Origin: Sycon ciliatum
Lineage: Eukaryota > Porifera > Calcarea > Leucosolenida > Sycettidae
Assembly: GCF_964019385.1 (NCBI RefSeq)
Contig: NC_088646.1
Coordinates: forward strand, 14,833,905-14,897,904
Reading direction: 5' to 3'
DNA: 64,000 nt
Shown: piece by piece, positions 47,701 to 60,164 of the stretch
Position numbering within the stretch: position 1 is the stretch's first letter
Layout: each line of letters begins with the position of its first letter
The notes under the pieces: generated by a model
Told to the model about the DNA's origin: nothing
Seen by the model: the letters and a program-made list of their open reading frames with translations, nothing else
Databases searched by the model: none
Position numbers and translations under genes: made by a program

Positions 47701-50700
47701 CAAGAAAAAAAGCCACATTTCTCTAAACAACTCGCCCAGGGCTGCTGAAAGCTGAAAATAACCTATCTCCAAGTTTGGGGCTTGTCGCCGTGAATCTTCA
47801 CTTTGCGACTAAAGTATTCACAGCAAAGCCAAAATTTCTAGGTCATTGAATGTGAGTGCCAGTGGTCTACAAGCAAACAAAAAATGAAATCAATACGACC
47901 ACTCATATTACAGCTGGGTCATGTTATAGGGAGATGCATTAAAATTGACAGGTGGTCAAATATGGTCAAAATTTGACAATTTCTCACCTTTCTTCCCGTT
48001 TCAAGCTCAGAACATAAATAATGACCATACTGATCCTGTTTTATAGCTGGACATAGGGAGGTGCACCAAGAAAAAAAGCCACATTTCTCTAAACAACTCG
48101 CCCAGGGCTGCTGAAAGCTGAAAATAACCTATCTCCAAGTTTGGGGCTTGTCGCCGTGAATCTTCACTTTGCGACTAAAGTATTCACAGCAGTGCCAAAA
48201 TTTCTAGGTCATTGAATATGGGTGCCAGCGGCCTACAAGCAAACGAAAAATGAAATCAATGCGACCATTCACATTACAGCTGGGTCATGTTATAGGGAGA
48301 TGCATTAAAATTGACAGGTGGTCAAATATGGTCAAAATTTGACAATTTCTCACCTTTCTTCCCGTTTCAAGTTCAGAACTTGAATAATGACCATCCTGAT
48401 CCTGTTTTATAGCTGGACATAGGGAGGTGCACCAAGAAAAAAAGCCACATTTCTCTAAACAACTCGCCCAGGGCTGCTGAAAGCTGAAAATAACCTATCT
48501 CCAAGTTTGGGGCTTGTCGCCGTGAATCTTCACTTTGCGACTAAAGTATTCACAGCAGTGCCAAAATTTCTAAGTCATTGAATGTGGGTGCCAGCGGCCT
48601 ACAAGCAAACAAAAAATGAAATCAATACGACCACTCCTATTACAGCTGGGTCATGTTATAGGGAGATGCATTAAAATTGACAGGTGGCAAAAATACGGTC
48701 AAACTTTGACAATTTCTCACCTTTCTTCCCGTTTCAAGCTCAGAACATAAATAATAACCATACTGATCCTGTTTTATAGCTAGACATAGGAAGGTGCACC
48801 AAGAAAAAAAAGCCACATTTCTCTAAACAACTCGCCAAGGGCTGCTGAAAGCTGAAAATAACCTATCTCCAAGTTTGGGGCTTGTCGCCGTGAATCTTCA
48901 CTTTGCGACTAAAGTATTCACAGCAGTGCCAAAATTTCTGAGTCATTCAATGTGGGTGCCAGCGGCCTACAAGCAAACAAAAAATGAAATCAATACGACC
49001 ACTCATATTACAGCTGGGTCATGTTATAGGGAGATGCATTAAAATTGACAGGTGTTCAAATATGGTCAAAATTTGACAATTTCTCACCTTTCTTCCCGTT
49101 TCAAGCTAGGAACATAAATAATGACCATCCTGATCCTGTTTTATAGCTGGACATCGGGAGGTGCACCAAGACAAAAGCCACTTTTCTCTAAACAACTCGC
49201 CCAGGGCTGCTGAAAGCTGAAAATAACCTATCTCCAAGTTTGGGGCTTGTCGCCGTGAATCTTCACTTTGCGACTAAAGTATTCACAGCAGTGCCAAAAT
49301 TTCTAGGTCATTGAATATGGGTGCCAGCGGCCTACAAGCAAACGAAAAATGAAATCAATGCGACCATTCACATTACAGCTGGGTCATGTTATAGGGAGAT
49401 GCATTAAAATTGACAGGTGGTCAAATATGGTCAAAATTTGACAATTTCTCACCTTTCTTCCCGTTTCAAGTTCAGAACTTGAATAATGACCATCCTGATC
49501 CTGTTTTATAGCTGGACATAGGGAGGTGCACCAAGAAAAAAAGCCACATTTCTCTAAACAACTCGCCCAGGGCTGCTGAAAGCTGAAAATAACCTATCTC
49601 CAAGTTTGGGGCTTGTCGCCGTGAATCTTCACTTTGCGACTAAAGTATTCACAGCAGTGCCAAAATTTCTAAGTCATTGAATGTGGGTGCCAGCGGCCTA
49701 CAAGCAAACAAAAAATGAAATCAATACGACCACTCATATTACAGCTGGGTCATGTTATAGGGAGATGCATTAAAATTGACAGGTGGTCAAATACGGTCAA
49801 AATTTGACAATTTCTCACCTTTCTTCCCGTTTCAAGCTCAGAACATAAATAATAACCATACTGATCCTGTTTTATAGCTGGACATAGGGAGGTGCACCAA
49901 GAAAAAAAGCCACATTTCTCTAAACAACTCGCCCAGGGCTGCTGAAAGCTGAAAATAACCTATCTCCAAGTTTGGGGCTTGTCGCCGTGAATCTTCACTT
50001 TGCGACTAAAGTATTCACAGCAGTGCCAAAATTTCTAAGTCATTGAATGTGGGTGCCAGCGGCCTACAAGCAAACAAAAAATGAAATCAATACGACCACT
50101 CATATTACAGCTGGGTCATGTTATAGGGAGATGCATTAAAATTGACAGGTGTTCAAATACGGTCAAAATTTGACAATTTCTCACCTTTCTTCCCGTTTCA
50201 AGCTCAGAACATAAATAATAACCATACTGATCCTGTTTTCTAGCTGGACATAGGGAGGTGCACCAAGAAAAAAAGCCACATTTCTCTAAACAACTCGCCC
50301 AGGGCTGCTGAAAGCTGAAAATAACCTATCTCCAAGTTTGGGGCTTGTCGCCGTGAATCTTCACTTTGCGACTAAAGTATTCACAGCAGTGCCAAAATTT
50401 CTAAGTCATTGAATGTGGGTGCCAGCGGCCTACAAGCAAACAAAAAATGAAATCAATACGACCACTCATATTACAGCTGGGTCATGTTATAGGGAGATGC
50501 ATTAAAATTGACAGGTGGTCAAATACGGTCAAAATTTGACAATTTCTCACCTTTCTTCCCGTTTCAAGCTCAGAACATAAATAATAACCATACTGATCCT
50601 GTTTTATAGCTGGACATAGGGAGGTGCACCAAGAAAAAAAGCCACATTTCTCTAAACAACTCGCCCAGGGCTGCTGAAAGCTGAAAATAACCTATCTCCA

Positions 50701-53700
50701 AGTTTGGGGCTTGTCGCCGTGAATCTTCACTTTGCGACTAAAGTATTCACAGCAAAGCCAAAATTTCTGAGTCATTGAATGTGGGTGCCAGCGGCCTACA
50801 AGCAAACAAAAAATGAAATCAATACGACCACTCATATTACAGCTGGGTCATGTTATAGGGAGATGCATTAAAATTGACAGGTGTTCAAATACGGTCAAAA
50901 TTTGACAATTTCTCACCTTTCTTCCCGTTTCAAGCTCAGAACATAAATAATAACCATACTGATCCTGTTTTATAGCTGGACATAGGGAGGTGCACCAAGA
51001 AAAAAAGCCACATTTCTCTAAACAACTCGCCCAGGGCTGCTGAAAGCTGAAAATAACCTATCTCCAAGTTTGGGGCTTGTCGCCGTGAATCTTCACTTTG
51101 CGACTAAAGTATTCACAGCAGTGCCAAAATTTCTGAGTCATTGAATGTGGGTGCCAGCGGCCTACAAGCAAACAAAAAATGAAATCAATACGACCACTCA
51201 TATTACAGCTGGGTCATGTTATAGGGAGATGCATTAAAATTGACAGGTGTTCAAATATGGTCAAAATTTGACAATTTCTCACCTTTCTTCCCGTTTCAAG
51301 CTAGGAACATAAATAATGACCATCCTGATCCTGTTTTATAGCTGGACATAGGGAGGTGCACCAAGAAAAAAAGCCACTTTTCTCTAAACAACTCGCCCAG
51401 GGCTGCTGAAAGCTGAAAATAACCTATCTCCAAGTTTGGGGCTTGTCGCCGTGAATCTTCACTTCGCGACTAAAGTATTCACAGCAGTGCCAAAATTTCT
51501 AAGTCATTGAATGTGGGTGCCAGCGGCCTACAAGCAAACAAAAAATGAAATCAATACGACCACTCATATTACAGCTGGGTCATGTTATAGATAGATGCAT
51601 TAAAATTGACAGGTGGTCAAAGTGACGGTCAAAATTTGACAATTTCTCACCTTTCTTCCCGTTTCAAGCTCAGAACATAAATAATAACCATACTGATCCT
51701 GTTTTATAGCTGGACATAGGGAGGTGCACCAAGAAAAAAAGCCACATTTCTCTAAACAACTCGCCCAGGGCTGCTGAAAGCTGAAAATAACCTATCTCCA
51801 AGTTTGGGGCTTGTCGCCGTGAATCTTCACTTTGCGACTAAAGTATTCACAGCAGTGCCAAAATTTCTGAGTCATTGAATGTGGGTGCCAGCGGCCTACA
51901 AGCAAACAAAAAATGAAATCAATACGACTACTCATATTACAGCTGGGTCATGTTATAGGGAGATGCATTAAAATTGACAGGTGTTCAAATATGGTCAAAA
52001 TTTGACAATTTCTCACCTTTCTTCCCGTTTCAAGCTAGGAACATAAATAATGACCATCCTGATCCTGTTTTATAGCTGGACATAGGGAGGTGCACCAAGA
52101 AAAAAAGCCACTTTTCTCTAAACAACTCGCCCAGGGCTGCTGAAAGCTGAAAATAACCTATCTCCAAGTTTGGGGCTTGTCGCCGTGAATCTTCACTTTG
52201 CGACTAAAGTATTCACAGCAGTGCCAAAACTTCTCAGTCATTAAATGTGGGTGCCAGCGACCTACAAGCAAACAAAAAATGAAATCAATGTGACCATTCA
52301 CATTACAGCTGGGTCATGTTATAGGGAGATGCATTAAAATTGACAGGTGGTCAAATATGGTCAAAATTTGACAATTTCTCACCTTTCTTTCCGTTTCAAG
52401 CTCAGAACTTGAATAATGACCATCCTGATCCTGTTTTATAGCTGGACATAGGGAGGTGCACCAAGAAAAAAAGCCACATTTCTCTAAACAACTCGCCCAG
52501 GGCTGCTGAAAGCTGAAAATAACCTATCTCCAAGTTTGGGGCTTGTCGCCGTGAATCTTCACTTTGCGACTAAAGTATTCACAGCAGTGCCAAAATTTCT
52601 AAGTCATTGAATGTGGGTGCCAGCGGCCTACAAGCAAACAGAAAATGAAATCAATACGACCACTCATATTACAGCTGGGTCATGTTATAGGGAGATGCAT
52701 TAAAATTGACAGGTGTTCAAATACGGTCAAAATTTGACAATTTCTCACCTTTCTTCCCGTTTCAAGCTCAGAACATAAAATTTATAATAACCATACTGAT
52801 CCTGTTTTATAGCTGGACATAGGGAGGTGCACCAAGAAAAAAAGCCACATTTCTCTAAACAACTCGCCCAGGGCTGCTGAAAGCTGAAAATAACCTATCT
52901 CCGAGTTTGGGGCTTGTCGCCGTGAATCTTCACTTTGCGACTAAAGTATTCACAGCAGTGCCAAAATTTCTGAGTCATTGAATGTGGGTGCCAGCGGCCT
53001 ACAAGCAGACACAAAATGAAATCAATACGACCATTCACATTACAGCTGGGTAATGTTATAGGGAGATGCATTAAAATTGACAGGTGGTCAAATATGGTCA
53101 AAATTTGACAATTTCTCACCTTTCTTCCCGTTTCAAGTTCAGAACTTGAATAATGACCATCATGATCTTGTTTTATAGATGGACATAGGGAGGTGCACCA
53201 AGAAAAAAAGCCACATTTCTCTAAACAACTCGCCCAGGGCTGCTGAAAGCTGAAAATAGCCTATCTCCAAGTTTGGGGCTTGTCGCCGTGAATCTTCACT
53301 TTGCGACTAAAGTATTCACAGCAGTGCCAAAATTTCTAGGTCATTGAATATGGGTGCCAGCGGCCTACAAGCAAACAAAAAATGAAATCAATGCGACCAT
53401 TCACATTACAGCTGGGTCATGTTATAGGGAGATGCATTAAAATTGACAGGTGTTCAAATATGGTCAAAATTTGACAATTTCTCACCTTTCTTCCCGTTTG
53501 AAGCTCAGAACTTGAATAATGACCATCCTGATCCTGTTTTATAGCTAGATATAGGGAGATGCACCAAGAAAAAAGGCCACATTTCTCTAAACAACTCGCC
53601 CAGGGCTGCTGAAAGCTGAAAATAACCTATCTCCAAGTTTGGGGCTTGTCGCCGTGAATCTTCACTTTGCGACTAAAGTATTCACAGCAGTGCCAAAATT

Positions 53701-54211
53701 TCTAAGTCATTGAATGTGGGTACCAGCGGCCTACAAGCAAACAGAAAATGAAATCAATACGACCACTCATATTACAGCTGGGTCATGTTATAGGGAGATG
53801 CATTAAAATTGACAGGTGTTCAAATATGGTCAAAATTTGACAATTTCTCACCTTTCTTCCCGGTTCAAGCTCAGAACATACATGTAAATAATAACCATAC
53901 TGATCCTGTTTTATAGCTGGACATAGGGAGGTGCACCAAGAAAAAAAGCCACATTTCTCTAAACAACTCGCCCAGGGCTGCTGAAAGCCGAAAATAACCT
54001 ATCTCCTAGTTTGGGGCTTGTCGCCGTGAATCTTCACTTTGCGACTAAAGTATTCACAGCAGTGCCAAAATTTCTAAGTCATTGAATGTGGGTGCCTGCG
54101 GCCTACAAGCAAACAGAAAATGAAATCAATACGACCACTCATATTACAGCTGGGTCATGTTATAGGGAGATGCATTAAAATTGACAGGTGTTCAAATACG
54201 GTCAAAATTTG

Positions 54212-54379
54212 AAAATAACCTATCTCCAAGTTTGGGGCTTGTCGCCGTGAATCTTCACTTTGAGACTAAAGTATTCACAGCAGTGCCAAATATTCTGAGT
54301 CAATGAATGCAAACAAGCAAACAAAAAATGAAATCAATACGACCATTCACATTACAGCTGGGTAATGTTATAGGGAGAT
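54212..54379. repeat. Internally deleted satellite B monomer
   Basis: The monomer jumps from ggtcaaaatttga directly to aaaataacctatctcc, losing about 155 bp. It later lacks most of the gtgggtgccagcggcc segment (gtcaatgaatgcaaacaagc). This damaged unit borders the insert that follows. Confidence 0.85.
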
Positions 54380-54568
54380 GTGTAGTATCCCTGCCTGGCT
54401 GATACGGAAGTAATACGGAAGTAATACGGAAACAATACGGAGCAACCTTATGTATATTAATTTTAGTGTATCTTCGCATATAAGCATACGGCGTTTGCTG
54501 CATAAAAGCAGCTGCGCTTTTTCTGTTTTAATTAGATTAGATTAGATTGGATAGCAATGAAAGCTAAC
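54380..54568. mobile_element. Unidentified 189-bp insert with short tandem repeats
   Basis: Foreign sequence between agggagatg and cattaaaattgac of satellite B, starting tgtgtagtatccctgcctgg. It contains four imperfect 11-bp repeats (gatacggaagt, aatacggaagt, aatacggaaac, aatacgg) at about 54401-54440, an ataaaagca string, and a (ttaga)n run at about 54528-54548. A solo LTR or another element end is possible because it begins TG and ends near CA. No target duplication is seen, so this is unproven. Confidence 0.5.
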
Positions 54569-55238
54569 ATTAAAATTGACAGGTGATCAAATATGGTCAA
54601 AATTTGACAATTTCTCACCTTTCTTCCCGTTTCAAGCTCAGAACTTGAATAATGACCATCCTGATCCTGTTTTATAGCTGGACATAGGGAGGTGCACCAA
54701 GAAAAAAAGCCACATTTCTCTAAACAACTCGCCCAGGGCTGCTGAAAGCTGAAAATTACCTATCTCCAAGTTTGGGGCTTGTCGCCGTGAATCTTCATTT
54801 TGCGACTAAAGTATTCACAGCAGTGCCAAAATTTCTGAGTCATTGAATGTGGGTGCCAGCGGCCTACCAGCAAACAAAAAATGAAATCAATACGACCACT
54901 CATATTACAGCTGGGTCATGTTATAGGGAGATGCATTAAAATTGACAGGTGTTCAAATACGGTCAAAATTTGACAATTTCTCACCTTTCTTCCCGTTTCA
55001 AGCTCAGAACATAAATAATGACCATACTGATCCTGTTTAGCAGCTGGACCTAGGCCAGGGAGGTGCAACAAGAAAAAAAGCCACATTTCTCTAAACAACT
55101 CGCCCAGGGCTGCTGAAAGCTGAAAATAACCTATCTCCAAGTTTGGGGCTTGTCGCCGTGAATCTTCACTTTGCGACTAAAGTATTCACAGCAGTGCCAA
55201 AATTTCTAGGTCATTGAATGTTAGTGCCAGCGGCCTAC

Positions 55239-55240
<2 letters not shown>
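54569..55240. repeat. Satellite B monomers, diverged
   Basis: About two 366-bp units with above-average private change (gaaaattacc, cttcattttgc, tgtttagcagctggacctag with a small duplication). The unit ends at cggcctaca, where the A-tract of the next insert starts. Confidence 0.93.
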
Positions 55241-55270
<30 letters not shown>

Positions 55271-55496
55271 GGTTCGCGTGAGACTCGGCCAAAGGCCCAG
55301 TTTTCCGCATCCGCAGGAACGCCACCACCCTCTTGGATCAAGGCGCAGATGCAGCTCCTAAACGGTGGGAGGTGAGTAGATCAGACCCACCACAAAGTGG
55401 TCAAAGACCGAAATCCCATTCACCGCATCCATGTTTCCCTCGTGCCAGGCCACGAGTTCCCAATTAACTGTGGGTCGCAGCACGGCTGGAAAAAAT
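55241..55496. mobile_element. 256-bp insert with A-tract, related to the 17.1-kb repeat
   Basis: It begins with an A run of about 25 and then tttcacggttcgcgtgagac, and ends ggctggaaaaaatcc. The 7-bp string cctacaa flanks it on both sides (55234-55240 and 55497-55503), a plausible target duplication. The part up to about 55393 matches the repeat at 17140-17291, but with its segments in a different relative orientation. On the minus strand the element ends in the hairpin region followed by a T run. No coding sequence is assigned; a short minus-strand frame over 55358-55546 is not recognised. The sister segment at 59.58 kb lacks this insert. Confidence 0.65.
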
Positions 55497-55555
55497 CCTA
55501 CAAGCAAACAAAAAACAAAATCAAAAAATGAAATCAATACGACCACTCATATTAC

Positions 55556-55714
55556 TGTAATAGTTTTACCTTGACACTTCTTGCTTGTCTTATGGTAACA
55601 CCTTGTGTTCCTACTATTCTCACTCCTGCGGTTCTCACCTTTCTTTTGCTTTATAACCTCTGGTTTGAACATCATTTGACGAATTCTCCAATCAATCAAG
55701 TCTATACTGTTACA
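55556..55714 (+). repeat. Putative 159-bp LTR, copy 1
   Basis: The segment starts tgtaatag and ends ctgttaca, so its ends are near-perfect inverted repeats (TGTAA and TTACA exact). It is followed one base later by tggtagcttgagg (55716-55728), where a tRNA primer-binding site starting TGG is expected. No second LTR is present. The call rests on end structure, the primer-site position and the gag-like frame that follows. Confidence 0.6.
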
Positions 55715-55728
55715 CTGGTAGCTTGAGG

Positions 55729-56097
55729 ATGGTTGAGATCATCGTTTGCCCTTTGACGTGCCTTGTGCTCCTGGCCGCTACTGCTCTGCTATACGCCGCT
55801 TTCCGTGAGATCCGCCGCGCTCGGGACAACGTGGCTGCTACAGTTGGACGACATCAATTACCTGCTACATCAAGCTCAAGTCCTCCGGATCTAGCCCCGT
55901 GTCGATCGCGTTCTCTCTCCCAGACAAGCCCGAGCGTCAAACGCGTTACCAGAGAACCGAATGTTTTCCATGGCAACCCTTCCGAGTTCAAAGAATGGGT
56001 ATTTACGGTCGAGTTAGCCTTGAAGTGCTCGCCTCAAGGTGACCCGGAGAGCCAAGTTAACTTTGCGGCTAGCGACCATCCTGATCCTGTTTTATAG
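55729..56097 (+). pseudogene. Truncated LTR-retrotransposon gag fragment, copy 1
   Basis: From the ATG at 55729, 14 bases after the putative LTR, a frame of 122 codons runs to TAG at 56095-56097. An in-frame TTG lies 6 nt upstream, but the ATG is preferred. Residues 3-24 are hydrophobic (a possible membrane segment, unusual for Gag), followed by basic FREIRRARD and a Ser/Pro-rich linker (about 47-70). Residues 80-90 read FHGNPSEFKEW, then VFTVELALKC. This resembles the start of the capsid region in retrotransposon Gag proteins, where F-x-G, then W-x-x-x-hydrophobic, is typical. Residues 116-122 are encoded by satellite B, which resumes at 56074, so the protein is cut off and cannot be complete. 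Family (Ty1/copia or Ty3) is not resolved. Confidence 0.6.
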
Positions 56098-59000
56098 CTG
56101 GACATAGGGAGGTGCACCAAGAAAAAAAGCCACATTTCTCTAAACAACTCGCCCAGGGCTGCTGAAAGCTGAAAATAACCTATCTCCAAGTTTGGGGCTT
56201 GTCGCCGTGAATCTTCACTTTGCGACTAAAGTATTCACAGCAGTGCCAAAATTTCTGAGTCATTGAATGTGGGTGCCAGCGGCCTACAAGCAAACAAAAA
56301 ATGAAATCAATACGACCACTCATATTACAGCTGGGTCATGTTATAGGGAGATGCATTAAAATTGACAGGTGTTCAAATACGGTCAAAATTTGACAATTTC
56401 TCACCTCTCTTCCCGTTTCAAGCTCAGAACATAAATAATAACCATACCGATCCTGTTTTATAGCTGGACATAGGGAGGTGCACCAAGAAAAAAAGCCACA
56501 TTTCTCTAAACAACTCGCCCAGGGCTGCTGAAAGCTGAAAATAACCTATCTCCAAGTTTGGGGCTTGTCGCCGTGAATCTTCACTTTGCGACTAAAGTAT
56601 TCACAGCAGTGCCAAAATTTCTAGGTCATTGAATATGGATGCCAGCGGCCTACAAGCAAACAAAAAATGAAATCAATGCGACCATTCACATTACAGCTGG
56701 GTCATGTTATAGGGAGATGCATTAAAATTGACAGGTGGTCAAATATGGTCAAAATTTGACAATTTCTCACCTTTCTTCCCGTTTCAAGTTCAGAACTTGA
56801 ATAATGACCATCCTGATCCTGTTTTATAGCTGGACATAGGGAGGTGCACCAAGAAAAAAAGCCACATTTCTCTAAACAACTCGCCCAGGGCTGCTGAAAG
56901 CTGAAAATAACCTATCTCCAAGTTTGGGGCTTGTCGCCGTGAATCTTCACTTTGCGACTACAGTATTCACAGCAGTGCCAAAATCTCTAAGTCATTGAAT
57001 GTGGGTGCCAGCGGCCTACAAGCAAACAAAAAATGAAATCAATACGACCACTCATATTACAGCTGGGTCATGTTATAGGGAGATGCATTAAAATTGACAG
57101 TTGTTCAAATACGGTCAAAATTTGACAATTTCTCACCTTTCTTCCCGTTTCAAGCTCAGAACATAAATAATAACCATACCGATCCTGTTTTATAGCTGGA
57201 CATAGGGAGGTGCACCAAGAAAAAAAGCCACATTTCTCTAAACAACTCGCCCAGGGCTGCTGAAAGCTGAAAATAACCTATCTCCAAGTTTGGGGCTTGT
57301 CGCCGTGAATCTTCACTTTGCGACTAAAGTATTCACAGCAGTGCCAAAATTTCTAGGTCATTGAATATGGGTGCCAGCGGCCTACAAGCAAACAAAAAAT
57401 GAAATCAATGCGACCATTCACATTACAGCTGGGTCATGTTATAGGGAGATGCATTAAAATTGACAGGTGGTCAAATATGGTCAAAATTTGACAATTTCTC
57501 ACCTTTCTTCCCGTTTCAAGTTCAGAACTTGAATAATGACCAACCTGATCCTGTTTTATAGCTGGACATAGGGAGGTGCACCAAGAAAAAAAGCCACATT
57601 TCTCTAAACAACTCGCCCAGGGCTGCTGAAAGCTGAAAATAACCTATCTCCAAGTTTGGGGCTTGTCGCCGTGAATCTTCACTTTGCGACTAAAGTATTC
57701 ACAGCAGTGCCAAAATTTCTGAGTCATTGAATGTGGGTGCCAGCGGCCTACAAGCAAACAAAAAATGAAATCAATACAACCACTCATATTACAGCTGGGT
57801 CATGTTATAGGGAGATGCATTAAAATTGACAGGTGGTCAAATATGGTCAAAATTTGACAATTTCTCACCTTTCTTCCCGTTTCAAGCTAGGAACATAAAT
57901 AATGACCATCCTGATCCTGTTTTATAGCTGGACATAGGGAGGTGCACCAAGAAAAAAAGCCACTTTTCTCTAAACAACTCGCCCAGGGCTGCTGAAAGCT
58001 GAAAATAACCTATCTCCAAGTTTGGGGCTTGTCGCCGTGAATCTTCACTTTGCGACTAAAGTATTCACAGCAGTGCCAAAATTTCTGAGTCATTGAATGT
58101 GGGTGCCAGCGGCCTACAAGCAAACAAAAAATTAAATCAATGGGACCATTCACATTACAGCTGGGTCATGTTATAGGGAGATGCATTAAAATTGACAGGT
58201 GGTCAAATATGGTCAAAATTTGACAATTTCTCACCTTTCTTCCCGTTTCAAGTTCAGAACTTGAATAATGACCATCCTGATCCTGTTTTATAGCTGGACA
58301 TAGGGAGGTGCACCAAGAAAAAAAGCCACATTTCTCTAAACAACTCGCCCAGGGCTGCTGAAAGCTGAAAATAACCTATCTCCAAGTTTGGGGCTTGTCG
58401 CCGTGAATCTTCACTTTGCGACTACAGTATTCACAGCAGTGCCAAAATTTCTAAGTCATTGAATGTGGGTGCCAGCGGCCTACAAGCAAACAAAAAATGA
58501 AATCAATACGACCACTCATATTACAGCTGGGTCATGTTATAGGGAGATGCATTAAAATTGACAGTTGTTCAAATACGGTCAAAATTTGACAATTTCTCAC
58601 CTTTTTTCCCGTTTCAAGCTCAGAACATAAATAATAACCATACCGATCCTGTTTTATAGCTGGACATAGGGAGGTGCACCAAGAAAAAAAGCCACATTTT
58701 TCTAAACAACTCGCCCAGGGCTGCTGAAAGCTGAAAATTACCTATCTCCAAGTTTGGGGCTTGTCGCCGTGAATCTTCACTTTGCGACTAAAGTATTCAC
58801 AGAAAGTCCAAAATTTCTGAGTCTTTGAATGTGGTTGCCAGCGGCCTACAAGCAAACAAAAAATGAAATCAATACGACCACTCATATTACAGCTGGGTCA
58901 TGTTATAGGGAGATGCATTAAAATTGACAGGTGGTCAAATACGGACAAAATTTGACAATTTCTCACCTTTCTTCCCGTTTCAAGCTCAGAACATAAATAA

Positions 59001-59622
59001 TAACCATACTGATCCTGTTTTATAGCTGGACATAGGGAGGTGCACCAAGAAAAAAAGCCACATTTCTCTAAACAACTCGCCCAGGGCTGCTGAAAGCTGA
59101 AAATAACCTATCTCCAAGTTTGGGGCTTGTCGCCGTGAATCTTCACTTTGCGACTAAAGTATTCACAGCAGTGCCAAAATTTCTAGGTCATTGAATATGG
59201 GTGCCAGCGGCCTACAAGCAAACAAAAAATGAAATCAATGCGACCATTCACATTACAGCTGGGTCATGTTATAGGGAGATGCATTAAAATTGACAGGTGG
59301 TCAAATATGGTCAAAATTTGACAATTTCTCACCTTTCTTCCCGTTTCAAGTTCAGAACTTGAATAATGACCATCCTGATCCTGTTTTATAGCTGGACATA
59401 GGGAGGTGCACCAAGAAAAAAAGCCACATTTCTCTACACAACTCGCCCAGGGCTGCTGAAAGCTGAAAATAACCTATCTCCAAGTTTGGGGCTTGTCGCC
59501 GTGAATCTTCACTTTGCGACTAAAGTATTCACAGCAGTGCCAAAATTTCTAGGTCATTGAATGTTAGTGCCAGCGGCCTACAAGCAAACAAAAAATGAAA
59601 TCAATACGACCACTCATATTAC
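56074..59622. repeat. Satellite B between the two gag fragments
   Basis: Resumes mid-monomer at gaccatcctgatcctg and continues with the 366-bp period for about 9.7 units. About 108 bp of satellite is missing between the left and right borders of the gag insert. Confidence 0.95.
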
Positions 59623-59781
59623 TGTAATAGTTTTACCTTGACACTTCTTGCTTGTCTTATGGTAACACCTTGTGTTCCTACTATTCTCACTCCTGCGGTT
59701 CTCACCTTTCTTTTGCTTTATAACCTCTGGTTTGAACATCATTTGACGAATTCTCCAATCAATCAAGTCTATACTGTTACA
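59623..59781 (+). repeat. Putative 159-bp LTR, copy 2
   Basis: Same sequence as 55556-55714, 4,067 bp downstream, with the same satellite junction (actcatattac then tgtaatag). Confidence 0.6.
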
Positions 59782-59795
59782 CTGGTAGCTTGAGG

Positions 59796-60164
59796 ATGGT
59801 TGAGATCATCGTTTGCCCTTTGACGTGCCTTGTGCTCCTGGCCGCTACTGCTCTGCTATACGCCGCTTTCCGTGAGATCCGCCGCGCTCGGGACAACGTG
59901 GCTGCTACAGTTGGACGACATCAATTACCTGCTACATCAAGCTCAAGTCCTCCGGATCTAGCCCCGTGTCGATCGCGTTCTCTCTCCCAGACAAGCCCGA
60001 GCGTCAAACGCGTTACCAGAGAACCGAATGTTTTCCATGGCAACCCTTCCGAGTTCAAAGAATGGGTATTTACGGTCGAGTTAGCCTTGAAGTGCTCACC
60101 TCAAGGTGACCCGGAGAGCCAAGTTAACTTTGCGGCTAGCGACCATCCTGATCCTGTTTTATAG
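59796..60164 (+). pseudogene. Truncated LTR-retrotransposon gag fragment, copy 2
   Basis: Same 122-codon frame as at 55729, with identical protein. The only nucleotide difference I found in the 518-bp fragment is synonymous (gctcgcctc in copy 1, gctcacctc here). The same right junction into satellite B (gctagc then gaccatcctg) shows this is a segmental copy, not a second insertion. Confidence 0.6.

Larger units (their letters stand above)
25789..54211. repeat. Satellite B, 366-bp monomer array, main part
   Basis: The first seven monomers start (tcaaat) at 25789, 26155, 26521, 26887, 27253, 27619 and 27985, exactly 366 bp apart, and the period holds across the array. Useful constant parts are tttgacaatttctcacc, aactcgcccagggctgctg, tttggggcttgtcgccgtg and gtgccagcggcctacaagc. 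Recurrent variant sites define monomer types: tatgg or tacgg, cataaataata or cttgaataatg, catttctc or cttttctc, taaagt or tacagt, ctgagtc, ctaagtc or ctaggtc, and actcatatt or attcacatt. These types recur in blocks, giving higher-order repeats. Near the start of each monomer is a palindrome, gtcaaa-a-tttgac. No gene is visible; 60-74 codon frames are accidental. Confidence 0.97.

Noticed and set aside
55358-55546. 62-codon minus-strand frame across the A-tract insert
   Set aside because: It starts in satellite B, crosses the insert border and ends inside the insert. No family is recognised.
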